From assembly GCF_000732605.1 (NCBI RefSeq), contig NZ_JPME01000008.1:186001-250000 (forward strand): a DNA stretch of 64,000 bases, given 5' to 3'. This document shows positions 38,405 through 47,320 of this stretch, piece after piece. How positions within the stretch are numbered: the first letter of the stretch is position 1; each line of letters begins with the position of its first letter. The notes beneath the pieces are model-generated. The model worked only from the letters and a program-made list of their open reading frames with translations. It ran no database searches and was not told where the DNA came from. Origin of the DNA: Lacrimispora celerecrescens (GTDB taxonomy: Bacteria; Bacillota; Clostridia; Lachnospirales; Lachnospiraceae). The position numbers were made by a program, and so were the translations under genes.

Positions 38405-38441
38405 AGAAACCCCATTATTGTAATTTAAAAATGGGGTTTCT
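38405..38441 (-). terminator. Rho-independent terminator after the oxidoreductase operon
   Basis: Perfect arms AGAAACCCCAT/ATGGGGTTTCT with a 15-base loop; on the minus strand the stem is followed by TTTTGATTTTT. It lies just after the Gfo/Idh/MocA gene and ends the eight-gene operon. Confidence 0.82.
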
Positions 38442-38472
38442 CTGCTTCTAAAATTCTCCAGCCACTATCCAA

Positions 38473-39615
38473 TTAAAAGCTCAACGCGCCCTCCGGCTGG
38501 TTTTGCGCATAATTCCCGCCCAAATATCCTCTTGGCAGCATAGGCCGTCTTTCAAATCTGGATTTCATCTCATAAAACCCTTTCGTTTCCCCGCTTTCAA
38601 TGATTCCCGTAAGGATTTCCAAAGCATGAAATGCCATATCACCATTTGTCCTGGGCACACGGCCTTTCCTTAAGGCCCAGGCCATCTCTGCCACTCCAAG
38701 ACCTCTGTCATCACCATCGTATCCATGGGTATGTGGGAATACGATAGGCTCTGTCCGGCCTTTTAAGATGACCTTCACATCGCCGCCAAAGAAGTTGGGA
38801 TCCTCCAGGAATATGATACCTTCCGTGCCGTAAAATGCCACATAAGGCTTTTCTGTGCGGATGCTTCTGGAATTAAAATGTAGCGTTCCCATACAGCCGC
38901 TTTTAAAGCGTAGAATACCCATAAGATACGTCTCTGATTCCTGGGAATAAGTCTCCCCAAAATTATCATTCTTTACAAAATAATGCTTCTGCTCCGGCAT
39001 GAAAACGCCGGACATTCCGCACACTTCCTCCACCTCTCCAAGCACGTTAATCATGGCAGTGGTATAATAAATTCCCACATCAATCCCAATTCCGCCTCCC
39101 GCTTTCGCTGTGTAGGGAAATTTCTCAGCCAAAAGCCGGGCATCCCTTTGAAGGACAGCCACGCTGGATGTCACGGTTCCGATCATGCCCGATTCCACCA
39201 AGTACCTGGCGGTCTGCACAGCCGCCCCCAGAAATGTGTCCGGTGCGCTGCATAGCAGCTTCCCCTTCTCATCAGCCAGGGCTATCAGCTCTTTTGCCTG
39301 GGTAATGTCAGCTGCCAACACCTTTTCCGTATACACATGCTTCCCATTCTCCAGAAGGTTCTTTATCACCTGGTAGTGAGCGGCAGGATTGGTCAGATTC
39401 ACTACGATTTCAATTTCGGTATCCTCCAGTATTTCTTCCATTGTCATGGCACGAATGCCGTAAGCAACAGCTGTTTCTTCTGCCAACTGGCGGTTTAAAT
39501 CACAACATCCTGCTAATTCCAGGATTTCAAAGGTCTTTGACATGTTTTCAATATAGATCCGGCTGATAGCTCCGCACCCGATTACCGCTGTCTTTACTTT
39601 CTTTATACCTTTCAT
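38473..39615 (-). CDS. Gfo/Idh/MocA family oxidoreductase
   Basis: A 380-residue NAD(P)-dependent dehydrogenase. The Rossmann motif AVIGCGAISRIYIENM is at residues 9-24, and YTEKVLAAD near residue 95 corresponds to the EKP motif, here without the proline. The C-terminal alpha/beta domain carries GGGIGIDVGIYYTTAM near residue 172. Members oxidise or epimerise sugars, sugar acids and inositols. AAGGAGG precedes the ATG. As the last gene of the operon with GH1 and two dehydratases, it may oxidise the released sugar; the substrate is unknown. Confidence 0.88.
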   Translation of the reverse strand: MKGIKKVKTAVIGCGAISRIYIENMSKTFEILELAGCCDLNRQLAEETAVAYGIRAMTMEEILEDTEIEIVVNLTNPAAHYQVIKNLLENGKHVYTEKVLAADITQAKELIALADEKGKLLCSAPDTFLGAAVQTARYLVESGMIGTVTSSVAVLQRDARLLAEKFPYTAKAGGGIGIDVGIYYTTAMINVLGEVEEVCGMSGVFMPEQKHYFVKNDNFGETYSQESETYLMGILRFKSGCMGTLHFNSRSIRTEKPYVAFYGTEGIIFLEDPNFFGGDVKVILKGRTEPIVFPHTHGYDGDDRGLGVAEMAWALRKGRVPRTNGDMAFHALEILTGIIESGETKGFYEMKSRFERRPMLPRGYLGGNYAQNQPEGALSF

Positions 39616-39627
39616 ACGAAAGCCTCC

Positions 39628-40974
39628 TTATACCGCATTCTGCTCAATTACCTTTGAATACCAATGTCCGCTTTCCTTGATAATTCTTTCCTGGGTATTG
39701 AAGTCCACGAATACGATTCCGAAACGGCTGCTATATCCGAATGACCACTCAAAGTTATCATACAAAGACCACTGGAAATATCCCTGTACATTAACTCCCT
39801 GGGAAATGGCCTCCCTAAGTGCTGTTAAATGCCTGTGGAGATAATCCTTCCTTGCGCCGTCTTCCACTTTTCCTTCCATGGAAACCACATCCGGGAAGGA
39901 AGTTCCATTTTCCGTTATGTAGATCTTGTCAATTCCGTAATCATTCTTCATCCGCAATAGCATCGTTATCAGGCCTTGCTCTGTCACCGGCCAGTTTCTG
40001 TCATTGACAGGAACGTATTTGGGATTCTCTATCTTAAACCCAAGAGGCCATACGCTGTCATCTGCCTTCACATGAAAGTCATTGTAATAATTCAGGCCGA
40101 TGAAGTCCAGCTTTTGTCCAATGAGCTTCATGTGTTCCTCTTTAAATTCCGGAAGTCTTACTCCCTTGGAACGGTAAAACTCAATCATTTCCTGAGGATA
40201 TCTGCCATACACAATGGGCTCAGCAAACCAGCGGTTTAAATACCCATCTGCCCTGGCTGCTGCCTGGATATCCTCTGGCTTATCTGTAAGAGGAAGCCTT
40301 CCCATAAGGTTTAAGGTAATTCCAATTTCCCCATCACAGCCCTTTTTACGGAAATAATCCACCGCAAGGCCGTGACCTACATAAAGATAGTAAGACACCC
40401 GTACCGCAGTAGAAAAATCCCGGATACCAGGAGCCTGACGCCCTTCGGAATTGCCTAAGAACGCAGCACAATAAGGTTCATTTAATGTAATCCATTTCTT
40501 CACCCTGCCATGAAATGCATCTATAACAACCTTTGCGTATTCCAAAAAGTATTCCGGCATCTGAGGATTGGCCCATCCGCCTATATCCTGCAGGGCCTGA
40601 GGAAGATCCCAGTGGTATAACGTGATATACGGTTCAATTCCTGCATTTAAAAGTTCATCTATAAGATTGCTGTAAAATTCAAGCCCTTTTTCATTGACTT
40701 CCCCGTATCCCTTTGGAAAAATCCTGGACCAGGCAATGGAGAACCGGTAAGCCTTGATTCCCATATGCTTCATCAAAGCTACATCCTCTTTGTATCTGTG
40801 ATAATGGTCGCATGCTATTTTTCCATCATCTCCATTTAACACATTACCGGGAACAAGGCAATACCTGTCCCATATTGTTTCTCCTCTTCCGTCTTCATCC
40901 CAAGCACCTTCAATCTGGTAAGACGCAGTAGCCGCCCCCCATGCAAAGCCTTCCGGAAACTGTCTCTGTCCCAT
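39628..40974 (-). CDS. GH1 beta-glycosidase
   Basis: A 448-residue GH1 enzyme. It has the N-terminal signature FPEGFAWGAATASYQIEGAW, acid/base glutamate in TLNEPYCAAF near residue 165, and nucleophile in IYITENGTSF near residue 350. The start at 40974 is chosen for AAGGAGG 8 bases upstream; an ATG nine codons earlier overlaps the VOC gene and is less likely. No signal peptide; it hydrolyses imported beta-glucosides or related beta-glycosides. The 6-phospho type is unlikely because the operon uses an ABC importer and not a PTS. Confidence 0.93.
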   Translation of the reverse strand: MGQRQFPEGFAWGAATASYQIEGAWDEDGRGETIWDRYCLVPGNVLNGDDGKIACDHYHRYKEDVALMKHMGIKAYRFSIAWSRIFPKGYGEVNEKGLEFYSNLIDELLNAGIEPYITLYHWDLPQALQDIGGWANPQMPEYFLEYAKVVIDAFHGRVKKWITLNEPYCAAFLGNSEGRQAPGIRDFSTAVRVSYYLYVGHGLAVDYFRKKGCDGEIGITLNLMGRLPLTDKPEDIQAAARADGYLNRWFAEPIVYGRYPQEMIEFYRSKGVRLPEFKEEHMKLIGQKLDFIGLNYYNDFHVKADDSVWPLGFKIENPKYVPVNDRNWPVTEQGLITMLLRMKNDYGIDKIYITENGTSFPDVVSMEGKVEDGARKDYLHRHLTALREAISQGVNVQGYFQWSLYDNFEWSFGYSSRFGIVFVDFNTQERIIKESGHWYSKVIEQNAV

Positions 40975-40990
40975 GATTCCGACCTCCTTC

Positions 40991-41452
40991 TTATTCATCA
41001 CGCTCTAGCAGCTCTACCACTACTTTCAGGCTGTCCAGCGCATCCATGAATGCATATCTTCCATTGCCTCTCCTGTACTCACCTTTTTGCAGCAGTTCCA
41101 TTCCCCAATCCTCACAGGCGCTGATGGTCTTTTGCATACCTTTTACATTAAATGAAATATGATGGATTCCTTCACCAAACTGTTCTAAATGCTCCTTCCA
41201 GATGCTTGGCTCTTCATTAGGCTGGATCAGTTCCATCTGTAAATCTCCGAAATAGAAGAATGTCATGTAGCACTTTGCCTTTGGCGCCGGCTCTCCCCTG
41301 TACTGCGTCTTTGTAATCTCGAATTCACCGCTATTTACGGTTTCAGGTTCCTCTACCCCGAAAAAGCGTGCAAACTCCTTTTTTGTCTTCTCAATATCAT
41401 TTACCAGAAATCCAATCTGTGCCAGTCTCATGTCCTCAATTGGTTTGTCCAT
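40991..41452 (-). CDS. VOC (glyoxalase/dioxygenase fold) protein
   Basis: About 153 residues with the paired beta-alpha-beta-beta-beta modules of the vicinal oxygen chelate fold: AQIGFLVNDIEKTKKEFA at the start and GIHHISFNVKGMQKTI near residue 90. Putative metal ligands are E in MELIQP, H in IHHISF and E in VVELLE. The reaction is unknown; members include epimerases, isomerases and glyoxalases. The start is ambiguous between ATGs at 41464 and 41452; the latter has better spacing from GAAAGG. Confidence 0.75.
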   Translation of the reverse strand: MDKPIEDMRLAQIGFLVNDIEKTKKEFARFFGVEEPETVNSGEFEITKTQYRGEPAPKAKCYMTFFYFGDLQMELIQPNEEPSIWKEHLEQFGEGIHHISFNVKGMQKTISACEDWGMELLQKGEYRRGNGRYAFMDALDSLKVVVELLERDE

Positions 41453-41473
41453 AATTATTCTCATCCTTTCAAT

Positions 41474-42487
41474 TTACGCATTTTCCATTGTTTTTAATTT
41501 CTCTATCGCTTCCATCAAACCTTTTATGTAAGCAGTATCCGCATAGCGCACCTTGTGGCCCCAGTCTCTGTCACCTTCAATGCCAGGCACGTGGTCACTG
41601 ACCATAAAGCCGTCAAATCCTGAATGCATCAGTGCATATACCACCTGGAAGGGATCGAAATTCCCTTCTCCCAGGAAACATTCCTGGAATTTAGGCACCG
41701 TACCTTGTACATCCCTCATGTGGGCATAAATCAGCTTTTTCCTTGGCCCGAAATAGTCAATGGCATCAAAAATGTTCTTTGCCCCGCCTTTCATCTGGGA
41801 AAAGGTTCCGATACAGAACAGCAATCCCCAATTCGGGCTGTCAATCATGGCTTCCGCCCGTTTATAGCTGTCCACATCAATAAACATCCTTGCAATTCCT
41901 GACAGGCTTTTTATTGGCGGGTCGTCCGGATGCAGAGCCATGGTCACATGGTATTCCTCCGCCACCGGTATGACCCGTTTCATAAAATATTCAAAATTCT
42001 CCCACAGCGTTTCCACGTCAGGCACCATCACATCTCTTCTCTGGCCAAAATCCGCCATATCATCAATGCCCTGCTTCTGTTTTTCTAAGTCAAAGGCCTG
42101 CACAGAAGCGCCATACCTTCCTACGGGAGCGTGATTTTCCGTTCTCCAGACAAAGGACGGTGAAAAGTGATACCCCAGCACGGGGATCCTGACACGGCCC
42201 AGGCTGCGGATGGATTCACAGACATTTTCAATCTGCTTATCTCTTCCCTCCAGACCCAGCATCGCTTTGTCATAAAAAGAAATTGGCATGTTTTCCATTG
42301 CTTCCACGATTACACCGTACCGGTCGCATCGTTCTTTAAAACGAGCCAAATCATCGTACTTCCAGTACTTATCCGCAGGCAGATCATAAGGGAGGTTGAA
42401 CTGTACTCGGTCAATCCCCATCTGCCTTGCGTTGGTCAGGATCTCCTGATCCACACTCCGAATCTGTCCATATGCTAATCTCATCAT
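41474..42487 (-). CDS. uxuA: Mannonate dehydratase (UxuA family)
   Basis: A 337-residue TIM-barrel enzyme. UxuA converts D-mannonate to 2-keto-3-deoxygluconate in hexuronate breakdown. Family features include IRIPVLGYHFSPSFVWRT-like sequence near residue 105, MALHPDDPP near residue 190, IYAHMRDVQGT near residue 262 and MVSDHVPG near residue 302, which supply metal-binding H, D and C/H residues. It is shorter than E. coli UxuA (about 394), like many Firmicute forms. It sits six bases after an enolase-superfamily gene. No uxaC, uxuB, kdgK or kdgA gene is in the window. Confidence 0.85.
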   Translation of the reverse strand: MMRLAYGQIRSVDQEILTNARQMGIDRVQFNLPYDLPADKYWKYDDLARFKERCDRYGVIVEAMENMPISFYDKAMLGLEGRDKQIENVCESIRSLGRVRIPVLGYHFSPSFVWRTENHAPVGRYGASVQAFDLEKQKQGIDDMADFGQRRDVMVPDVETLWENFEYFMKRVIPVAEEYHVTMALHPDDPPIKSLSGIARMFIDVDSYKRAEAMIDSPNWGLLFCIGTFSQMKGGAKNIFDAIDYFGPRKKLIYAHMRDVQGTVPKFQECFLGEGNFDPFQVVYALMHSGFDGFMVSDHVPGIEGDRDWGHKVRYADTAYIKGLMEAIEKLKTMENA

Positions 42488-42493
42488 AACCTG

Positions 42494-43903
42494 TCAGCTC
42501 CATATCCGGTCCAGAGAGGTCTCCTGGTTCCATTCATCGGTAGATACCCATACATCTTTGCCCTTCATAGGCCCGTGTTCACGGATCAGTTCCTCGTTTA
42601 AGGACTCAATTCCAAGACCAGGTGCATCCGTCACTGCCGTAAAGCCATCCTGCACAATAGGCTTCACCGGTCCTATGATCAAATCCTGCCACCACTCAGA
42701 ATCAAAAGCGTCATGCTCCTGTACAAAGAAATTCTCACTGGCAGTAGCCATATGGGCACCAGCTAAGGCTGATATGGGGCTTTCACACATATGGAGTGCC
42801 ATAGATACTCCATATCTGGCCGCCATATCACCCAGTTTCTTGGTTTCCAGGATTCCTCCGGAAGTCAAGAGGTCCGGATGCACCACATCCAAGGCACCTG
42901 CCTCAAAAAGAGGTTCAAAGGTCTCTGTCAGGTACATATCCTCTCCCGTTGCAAGGGGAGAAGTCGTTGCATGCTTTAGTTCCTTGTATTGATCCGTCAG
43001 ATACCAGGGGAGCATATCCTCCAGCCATGCCAGGTTATATTTTTCAAGCCTTCTTGCAATCTTAATCATATCCGGAAGAGGAAAATGCCCGAAATGGTCA
43101 ATGGCCAATGGCACTTTTGTACCAATCACGTCCCGCACCCTTCCAATGTATTCATCCAGATGCGCCAGCCCTTGTTCCGTCACATGCATATTGGTAAAGG
43201 GGTGTGAAATCCGGTTAAAATCATACAATGCCGCATTGGCTGCAGAACCTTCAGCCCTTGTACCGGTTCTTGAAACCCGGCGTACTTCTTCCTCCACAGC
43301 CCGCAGCTCATTGACCCAGTCTAAGGGACCGGAATAATTCCCCTCCTGCGCCATAAGAAGCTCCACACTAAGGATCTTTACTGCCGTAAATCCCTGATCC
43401 ATATATCCTTTTAAGATTTGTCCCACTTTCTCAGGCTCCATTAAGATGCCAGTGGCCCTGCCTTCCTCAATATGGGTATCTGCATAGAGCCTGACCTTAT
43501 CCCGGAACCTTCCTCCCAATAGCTGATACACAGGAACCCCGTACGCTTTACCTGCCAGATCCCAGAGGGCCAGTTCAATGGCACAAACGCCTGCAGACTG
43601 TCTGGACTGACCACCGAATTGCTTGATTTTTCTAAAAATACGATCTACCTCACAGGGATTCTCACCAATAATCCTGCTCTTTAAATATTTTAAATAAGTG
43701 GCGCTGGCGCCGTCACGCATTTCCCCATATCCGCTGATTCCCTGGTTGGTGTCAATTCTCACCAGATAACAACCCCAGGGAGGAAGATCCACCTTGGTGA
43801 ATTTTACATCCGTGATCCGTAACATAGACGGATTGGAGCTTTGCCTTACAAAATTCAGACACTCTTCATAATTAATATCTGTCCGACCGCTCTTATGTTC
43901 CAT
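42494..43903 (-). CDS. Mandelate racemase/enolase-superfamily sugar-acid dehydratase
   Basis: A 469-residue protein, longer than the usual 370-420 of the family. The N-terminal capping domain starts ITDVKFTKVDLPPWGC, and the barrel carries metal ligands in LAIDHFGHF (D), WLEDMLPW (E) and ATGEDMYL (E), then HPDLLTSGGI and LHMCESP. The extra length appears to lie between residues about 180 and 250 (ELRAVEEEVRRVSRTG region). Members dehydrate aldonic acids such as mannonate, gluconate or galactonate. The start at 43903 follows GGAGG. It is unusual to have this and UxuA side by side. Confidence 0.82.
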   Translation of the reverse strand: MEHKSGRTDINYEECLNFVRQSSNPSMLRITDVKFTKVDLPPWGCYLVRIDTNQGISGYGEMRDGASATYLKYLKSRIIGENPCEVDRIFRKIKQFGGQSRQSAGVCAIELALWDLAGKAYGVPVYQLLGGRFRDKVRLYADTHIEEGRATGILMEPEKVGQILKGYMDQGFTAVKILSVELLMAQEGNYSGPLDWVNELRAVEEEVRRVSRTGTRAEGSAANAALYDFNRISHPFTNMHVTEQGLAHLDEYIGRVRDVIGTKVPLAIDHFGHFPLPDMIKIARRLEKYNLAWLEDMLPWYLTDQYKELKHATTSPLATGEDMYLTETFEPLFEAGALDVVHPDLLTSGGILETKKLGDMAARYGVSMALHMCESPISALAGAHMATASENFFVQEHDAFDSEWWQDLIIGPVKPIVQDGFTAVTDAPGLGIESLNEELIREHGPMKGKDVWVSTDEWNQETSLDRIWS

Positions 43904-43975
43904 CGTCAACCTCCTGTCCATTCCAACTCTTATTCACTATTTTCTAATCATTCATTACTGCCCAGCCAGCTGCAG

Positions 43976-44830
43976 TTAACCTTTTACCGCACCGTCTGCC
44001 ATACCCTTGACAAAATACCTGTTGCATGAAAGGAAAATAAGGAGTACCGGAAAAGCTACTATGGCCGATGCAGCCATCGTGGAACCCCAGTCCACCGCAA
44101 ACTCTCCTGCAAACATGTGGATAGCAATGGGAAGTGTTCTTGTCTTAGTCGATGTACTCAAGTTCAAAGCAAAAAGGAATTCTTCCCATGCATGGATGTA
44201 GGTGTAAATAGCCACAGAGATCAATCCCGGTTTTGCAATGGGCAAAACCACTCGAAACAGCGCCCCGATTCCTGTACAACCATCAATTTTAGCTGCTTCC
44301 TCCAGTTCCTTTGGCACTGTCTCAAAAAAGGAACTGAGCATGATAACACCCATAGGAATCGTCAGTGCCAGATCTGCCAGGATCAGTGAAAAATGAGTAT
44401 CCAAAAGCCCTGTTTTTGCAACCAGGAAATACAAGGGGATGATGATTACCACACTGGGAATCATCTGTCCGAACAGAAGGGCAATCTTAAGCACTCCATG
44501 TCCCCTAAACTTATATCTGCTTAAGCCGTAACCTGCCAGAATGGAAATAAGCAATGTAATTACAACCACACTGACCGTAATGATGATGCTGTTGACAAAA
44601 GCGTCAAACATCTTGGAATTAGTAAGTACATTAACATAATTGCCCAATGTAGGTGTGTCTGGGATGATCTGAGGAGGGATATCATACTGTTCCGTAGGAA
44701 GCTTGATGGATGTGGACAGCATCCAGATTGCCGGGAACACGGCTGCCAGAATTACAAGAAGTAAGATTGCATAGGTGCAAATCTGCCAGACAATATTTGT
44801 TCTTGTTACAGATTTTTTCATTTTCACCAT
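43976..44830 (-). CDS. Carbohydrate ABC transporter permease (MalG type)
   Basis: A 284-residue membrane protein with EAA loop ELEEAAKIDGCTGIGALFRV near residue 190 and a DGAVKG end. The start at 44830 is set by AGGAGGGG seven bases upstream and lies one base after the stop of its partner. An upstream in-frame ATG would overlap that partner and lacks a site. Confidence 0.9.
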   Translation of the reverse strand: MVKMKKSVTRTNIVWQICTYAILLLVILAAVFPAIWMLSTSIKLPTEQYDIPPQIIPDTPTLGNYVNVLTNSKMFDAFVNSIIITVSVVVITLLISILAGYGLSRYKFRGHGVLKIALLFGQMIPSVVIIIPLYFLVAKTGLLDTHFSLILADLALTIPMGVIMLSSFFETVPKELEEAAKIDGCTGIGALFRVVLPIAKPGLISVAIYTYIHAWEEFLFALNLSTSTKTRTLPIAIHMFAGEFAVDWGSTMAASAIVAFPVLLIFLSCNRYFVKGMADGAVKG

Positions 44831-44831
44831 G

Positions 44832-45710
44832 TTAATTCCCCTCCTTTTCTCTTGTAAGATAGAGATATACAAGACTTACGAACATAGATAACGCAAACAA
44901 TACCGCACTGGCTGCACTGGCTATCCCGAAATCATAATCCATGAATGCCCGTTTATAAATGTACATGGCCATAACTTCTGTCTTATGAGCTGGTCCGCCC
45001 TCTGTCATTGCGTAAATAAAAGTAAATGCATTCAGGGTCCAGATGATCATTAACAGGGTTGTCGAATAGCAGGTTGCGGCGATTGATGGCCAGGTCACAT
45101 TTTTAAAGATGCCAAATACATTTGCTCCATCAATAACCGCAGCCTCTTTCAAATCCTTGGATACACTCTGAAGGGATGCCTCGATCATCAGCAGGATGAA
45201 CGGGAACATCTTCCATGTGTTGACTGCAATGACAGACCACATGGCAATCTTGGGATTGGACAGCCATGTCTGGTTCTTTTCAATGATTCCCAGAGAGCTG
45301 AAAATGAAGTTGATAATACCATAATCAGCATTGTACATCCACTTCCACACAGCGGAACCGATGATGCTGGGAGTTACCCATGGGATCATTAACAGGATAC
45401 GAATAAGAGTCTTCCCTTTCACAAATGGCTGATGAAGGATCAAAGCCATGATAAAGCCCAGACCAAACTGGAAGAAAACACTTCCAAACGTCCATACTAA
45501 CGTATTTGTGATAGAACCAAGGAACACCTTATCCTCAAACAACTTTTTGTACTGGGAAATGCCGCAGAAAACAGGAGCTTCCAGGAACAGGGTGTTGTTA
45601 AAGAACCCCATGACCAACGTATAAAGCAACGGATATATCATGACTACTGCAACGGTAATCACAGCAGGAAGTACATATCCGGCTCCTGAACGTTTGATTT
45701 TTCTAAGCAT
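44832..45710 (-). CDS. Carbohydrate ABC transporter permease (MalF type)
   Basis: A 292-residue membrane protein with about six hydrophobic segments and the EAA loop DLKEAAVIDGANVFGIFKNV near residue 195. AAAGGTG lies before the ATG. It is the middle gene of the importer and is separated from the binding-protein gene by a hairpin. Confidence 0.9.
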   Translation of the reverse strand: MLRKIKRSGAGYVLPAVITVAVVMIYPLLYTLVMGFFNNTLFLEAPVFCGISQYKKLFEDKVFLGSITNTLVWTFGSVFFQFGLGFIMALILHQPFVKGKTLIRILLMIPWVTPSIIGSAVWKWMYNADYGIINFIFSSLGIIEKNQTWLSNPKIAMWSVIAVNTWKMFPFILLMIEASLQSVSKDLKEAAVIDGANVFGIFKNVTWPSIAATCYSTTLLMIIWTLNAFTFIYAMTEGGPAHKTEVMAMYIYKRAFMDYDFGIASAASAVLFALSMFVSLVYLYLTREKEGN

Positions 45711-45737
45711 ACTTTCATTTCACCTTTCTCTTTTAAA

Positions 45738-45769
45738 AGGCAGGCCCTGCCTGTGAACAGAGCCTGCCT
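45738..45769 (-). promoter_or_regulatory. Intercistronic hairpin after binding-protein gene
   Basis: AGGCAGGC/GCCTGCCT arms lie between the binding-protein stop and the first permease; on the minus strand TTTT follows. It probably lowers permease transcription relative to the binding protein or protects its mRNA 3' end. Confidence 0.6.
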
Positions 45770-45782
45770 GCCCCACTTCGGT

Positions 45783-47072
45783 TTACTTTAACAGTTTCGT
45801 TGTTGCCTGATCTAACAGACCGCTGGCTTCCTCGGCAGACATATCCTCAGAAAGCATCAGCTGAAGGTTATCCATGATAGCCTGGCGGATACCTACAATG
45901 TTCTCAACTGCCGGAAGTGCATTCGCATACTGTAAAGCGTCTGCATTTGGCTTGATGATTTCTTCCGGATAGTCTGTGTAACGGGCCGCTACTTCTGCCG
46001 TACCTGTGAAAGTATTTGTATAGATAGCTGCAATATCAGGTCTGCTAAGGAATTTCACAAATTCCCATGCCGCTTCTTTCTCCTTGCTGGATTCTGCAAC
46101 CGCTACAGACCAGCCTCCTAAAATGGTGTTCCTCTCAGCACCGTTCGCAGTGGGAACCATGGTGCATGCAAAATTCAAATCCGGATTTGCCTTCACAATT
46201 TCAGCCAAGTCATAAATGCCGCTTAAGTACATCGCAATTTTGCCGCTGGCAAACAGGGTGCGGTTTGCAATGTTGTCATTCTCCAGTAAGGATGCAGGTG
46301 CATAAGCTGCCAGATCCTTATAAAGCTGTGCCGTCTGGACCGCCACATCACTTCCAAGCGCAGATGCAGTATTGTCAGCATTCAAAATATCACCACCGGA
46401 AGAACGGAGCATGGTTATGTACTGGAAAGAGAAATTCGAGTAATTTGTTCCGCAGAGGCCATAACCATATACATCACCGTTCGTACATGCAGCCGCAACC
46501 CCTTTTACCTCATCCCAGGTTGCAGGAGGTGTTTGATATCCTGCTGCCGACAGGATGTCCTTGTTATAGAACATAACATATGTTTCACTGCGGAATGGAA
46601 GGCCATAGAGTTTTCCGTTCACAGTGGAGGCATCATTAGCACCTTTGACGAACTGATTCACATCCAGGGAATCCTTTGCCACGTATTCATCAAGCGGTGC
46701 AAGCAAACCTGCATTACCGAACGTGGTAACCCAGTCCAGCGCGCAGGACAGGACATCTGGAGCCGTACCATTTTTAAGCGCTAGCATGTATTTATCATTT
46801 GCAAGATCTGCCTGGAACTCCGCTTCAATCTTAATATCAGGGTGTTCCTTGTTCCATATAGCCTCTACCTCCGGCCAAACAGCCTCCTGCCAGTTGCCAT
46901 CCCAAAATTTAATGGTAACGGGTTTTCCTGAAGCCTCTGTTTTCTGATCAGACTGGGGAGCCGGACTCTCAGATTTCTGTTCTCCCTTTGCTGAAGAGCA
47001 TCCGACCATAAGTCCTAATGCCATTGTTGCTGCCATAGTCATACTTAATGTTCTCTTCACTACCTTTTTCAT
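45783..47072 (-). CDS. Extracellular sugar-binding lipoprotein
   Basis: A 429-residue family 1 binding protein with signal peptide and lipobox GLMVGCSS at about residues 19-26. It is the first gene of the eight-gene operon and lies behind a promoter and operator. AAGGAGG precedes the ATG. The co-encoded GH1, UxuA and enolase-family enzymes suggest a beta-linked oligosaccharide that contains an uronic or aldonic acid; this ligand is inference. Confidence 0.9.
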   Translation of the reverse strand: MKKVVKRTLSMTMAATMALGLMVGCSSAKGEQKSESPAPQSDQKTEASGKPVTIKFWDGNWQEAVWPEVEAIWNKEHPDIKIEAEFQADLANDKYMLALKNGTAPDVLSCALDWVTTFGNAGLLAPLDEYVAKDSLDVNQFVKGANDASTVNGKLYGLPFRSETYVMFYNKDILSAAGYQTPPATWDEVKGVAAACTNGDVYGYGLCGTNYSNFSFQYITMLRSSGGDILNADNTASALGSDVAVQTAQLYKDLAAYAPASLLENDNIANRTLFASGKIAMYLSGIYDLAEIVKANPDLNFACTMVPTANGAERNTILGGWSVAVAESSKEKEAAWEFVKFLSRPDIAAIYTNTFTGTAEVAARYTDYPEEIIKPNADALQYANALPAVENIVGIRQAIMDNLQLMLSEDMSAEEASGLLDQATTKLLK

Positions 47073-47109
47073 GTTTTTCCTCCTTGCTCTTTTTACCCTT
47101 TTTCTAAAA

Positions 47110-47123
47110 TGTTAACGTTTTCA
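47110..47123. promoter_or_regulatory. LacI-type operator 1
   Basis: TGTTAACGTTTTCA, an imperfect palindrome centred on AACGTT, lies about 10-20 bases downstream of the -10 of the importer promoter, where a repressor would block it. The same core recurs at 47220-47233. Confidence 0.6.
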
Positions 47124-47138
47124 TTTTATTACAACTAC

Positions 47139-47167
47139 ATACTAGCAAATACTTGTGCATTTTGCAA
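47139..47167 (-). promoter_or_regulatory. Putative promoter of the importer/dehydratase operon
   Basis: TTGCAA (47162-47167), a 17-base spacer and TAGTAT (47139-47144) on the minus strand, about 65 bases before the binding-protein ATG and overlapped downstream by operator 1. Confidence 0.55.
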
Positions 47168-47219
47168 GCTTTTTTTAACTTATCATTTAATTTTTAATCG
47201 TTTTTGAACATTTTATTTT

Positions 47220-47233
47220 TATAAACGTTTTCA
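47220..47233. promoter_or_regulatory. LacI-type operator 2
   Basis: TATAAACGTTTTCA shares the AACGTTTTCA core with operator 1, 110 bases away. It lies upstream of the -35 of the LacI gene promoter. Two sites at this spacing would allow DNA looping or joint control of both divergent units. Confidence 0.55.
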
Positions 47234-47253
47234 TTTTTAGCCACTTTCCTGCC

Positions 47254-47282
47254 TTGAAAGTGATTTTCAGATATGATATAAT
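47254..47282 (+). promoter_or_regulatory. Sigma-A promoter of divergent LacI gene
   Basis: TTGAAA (47254-47259), a 17-base spacer and perfect TATAAT (47277-47282), about 40 bases before the ATG at 47321. Confidence 0.75.
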
Positions 47283-47320
47283 GAAAAAAGTACAAATATT
47301 TTCATAAGAAGGGATTAAAA

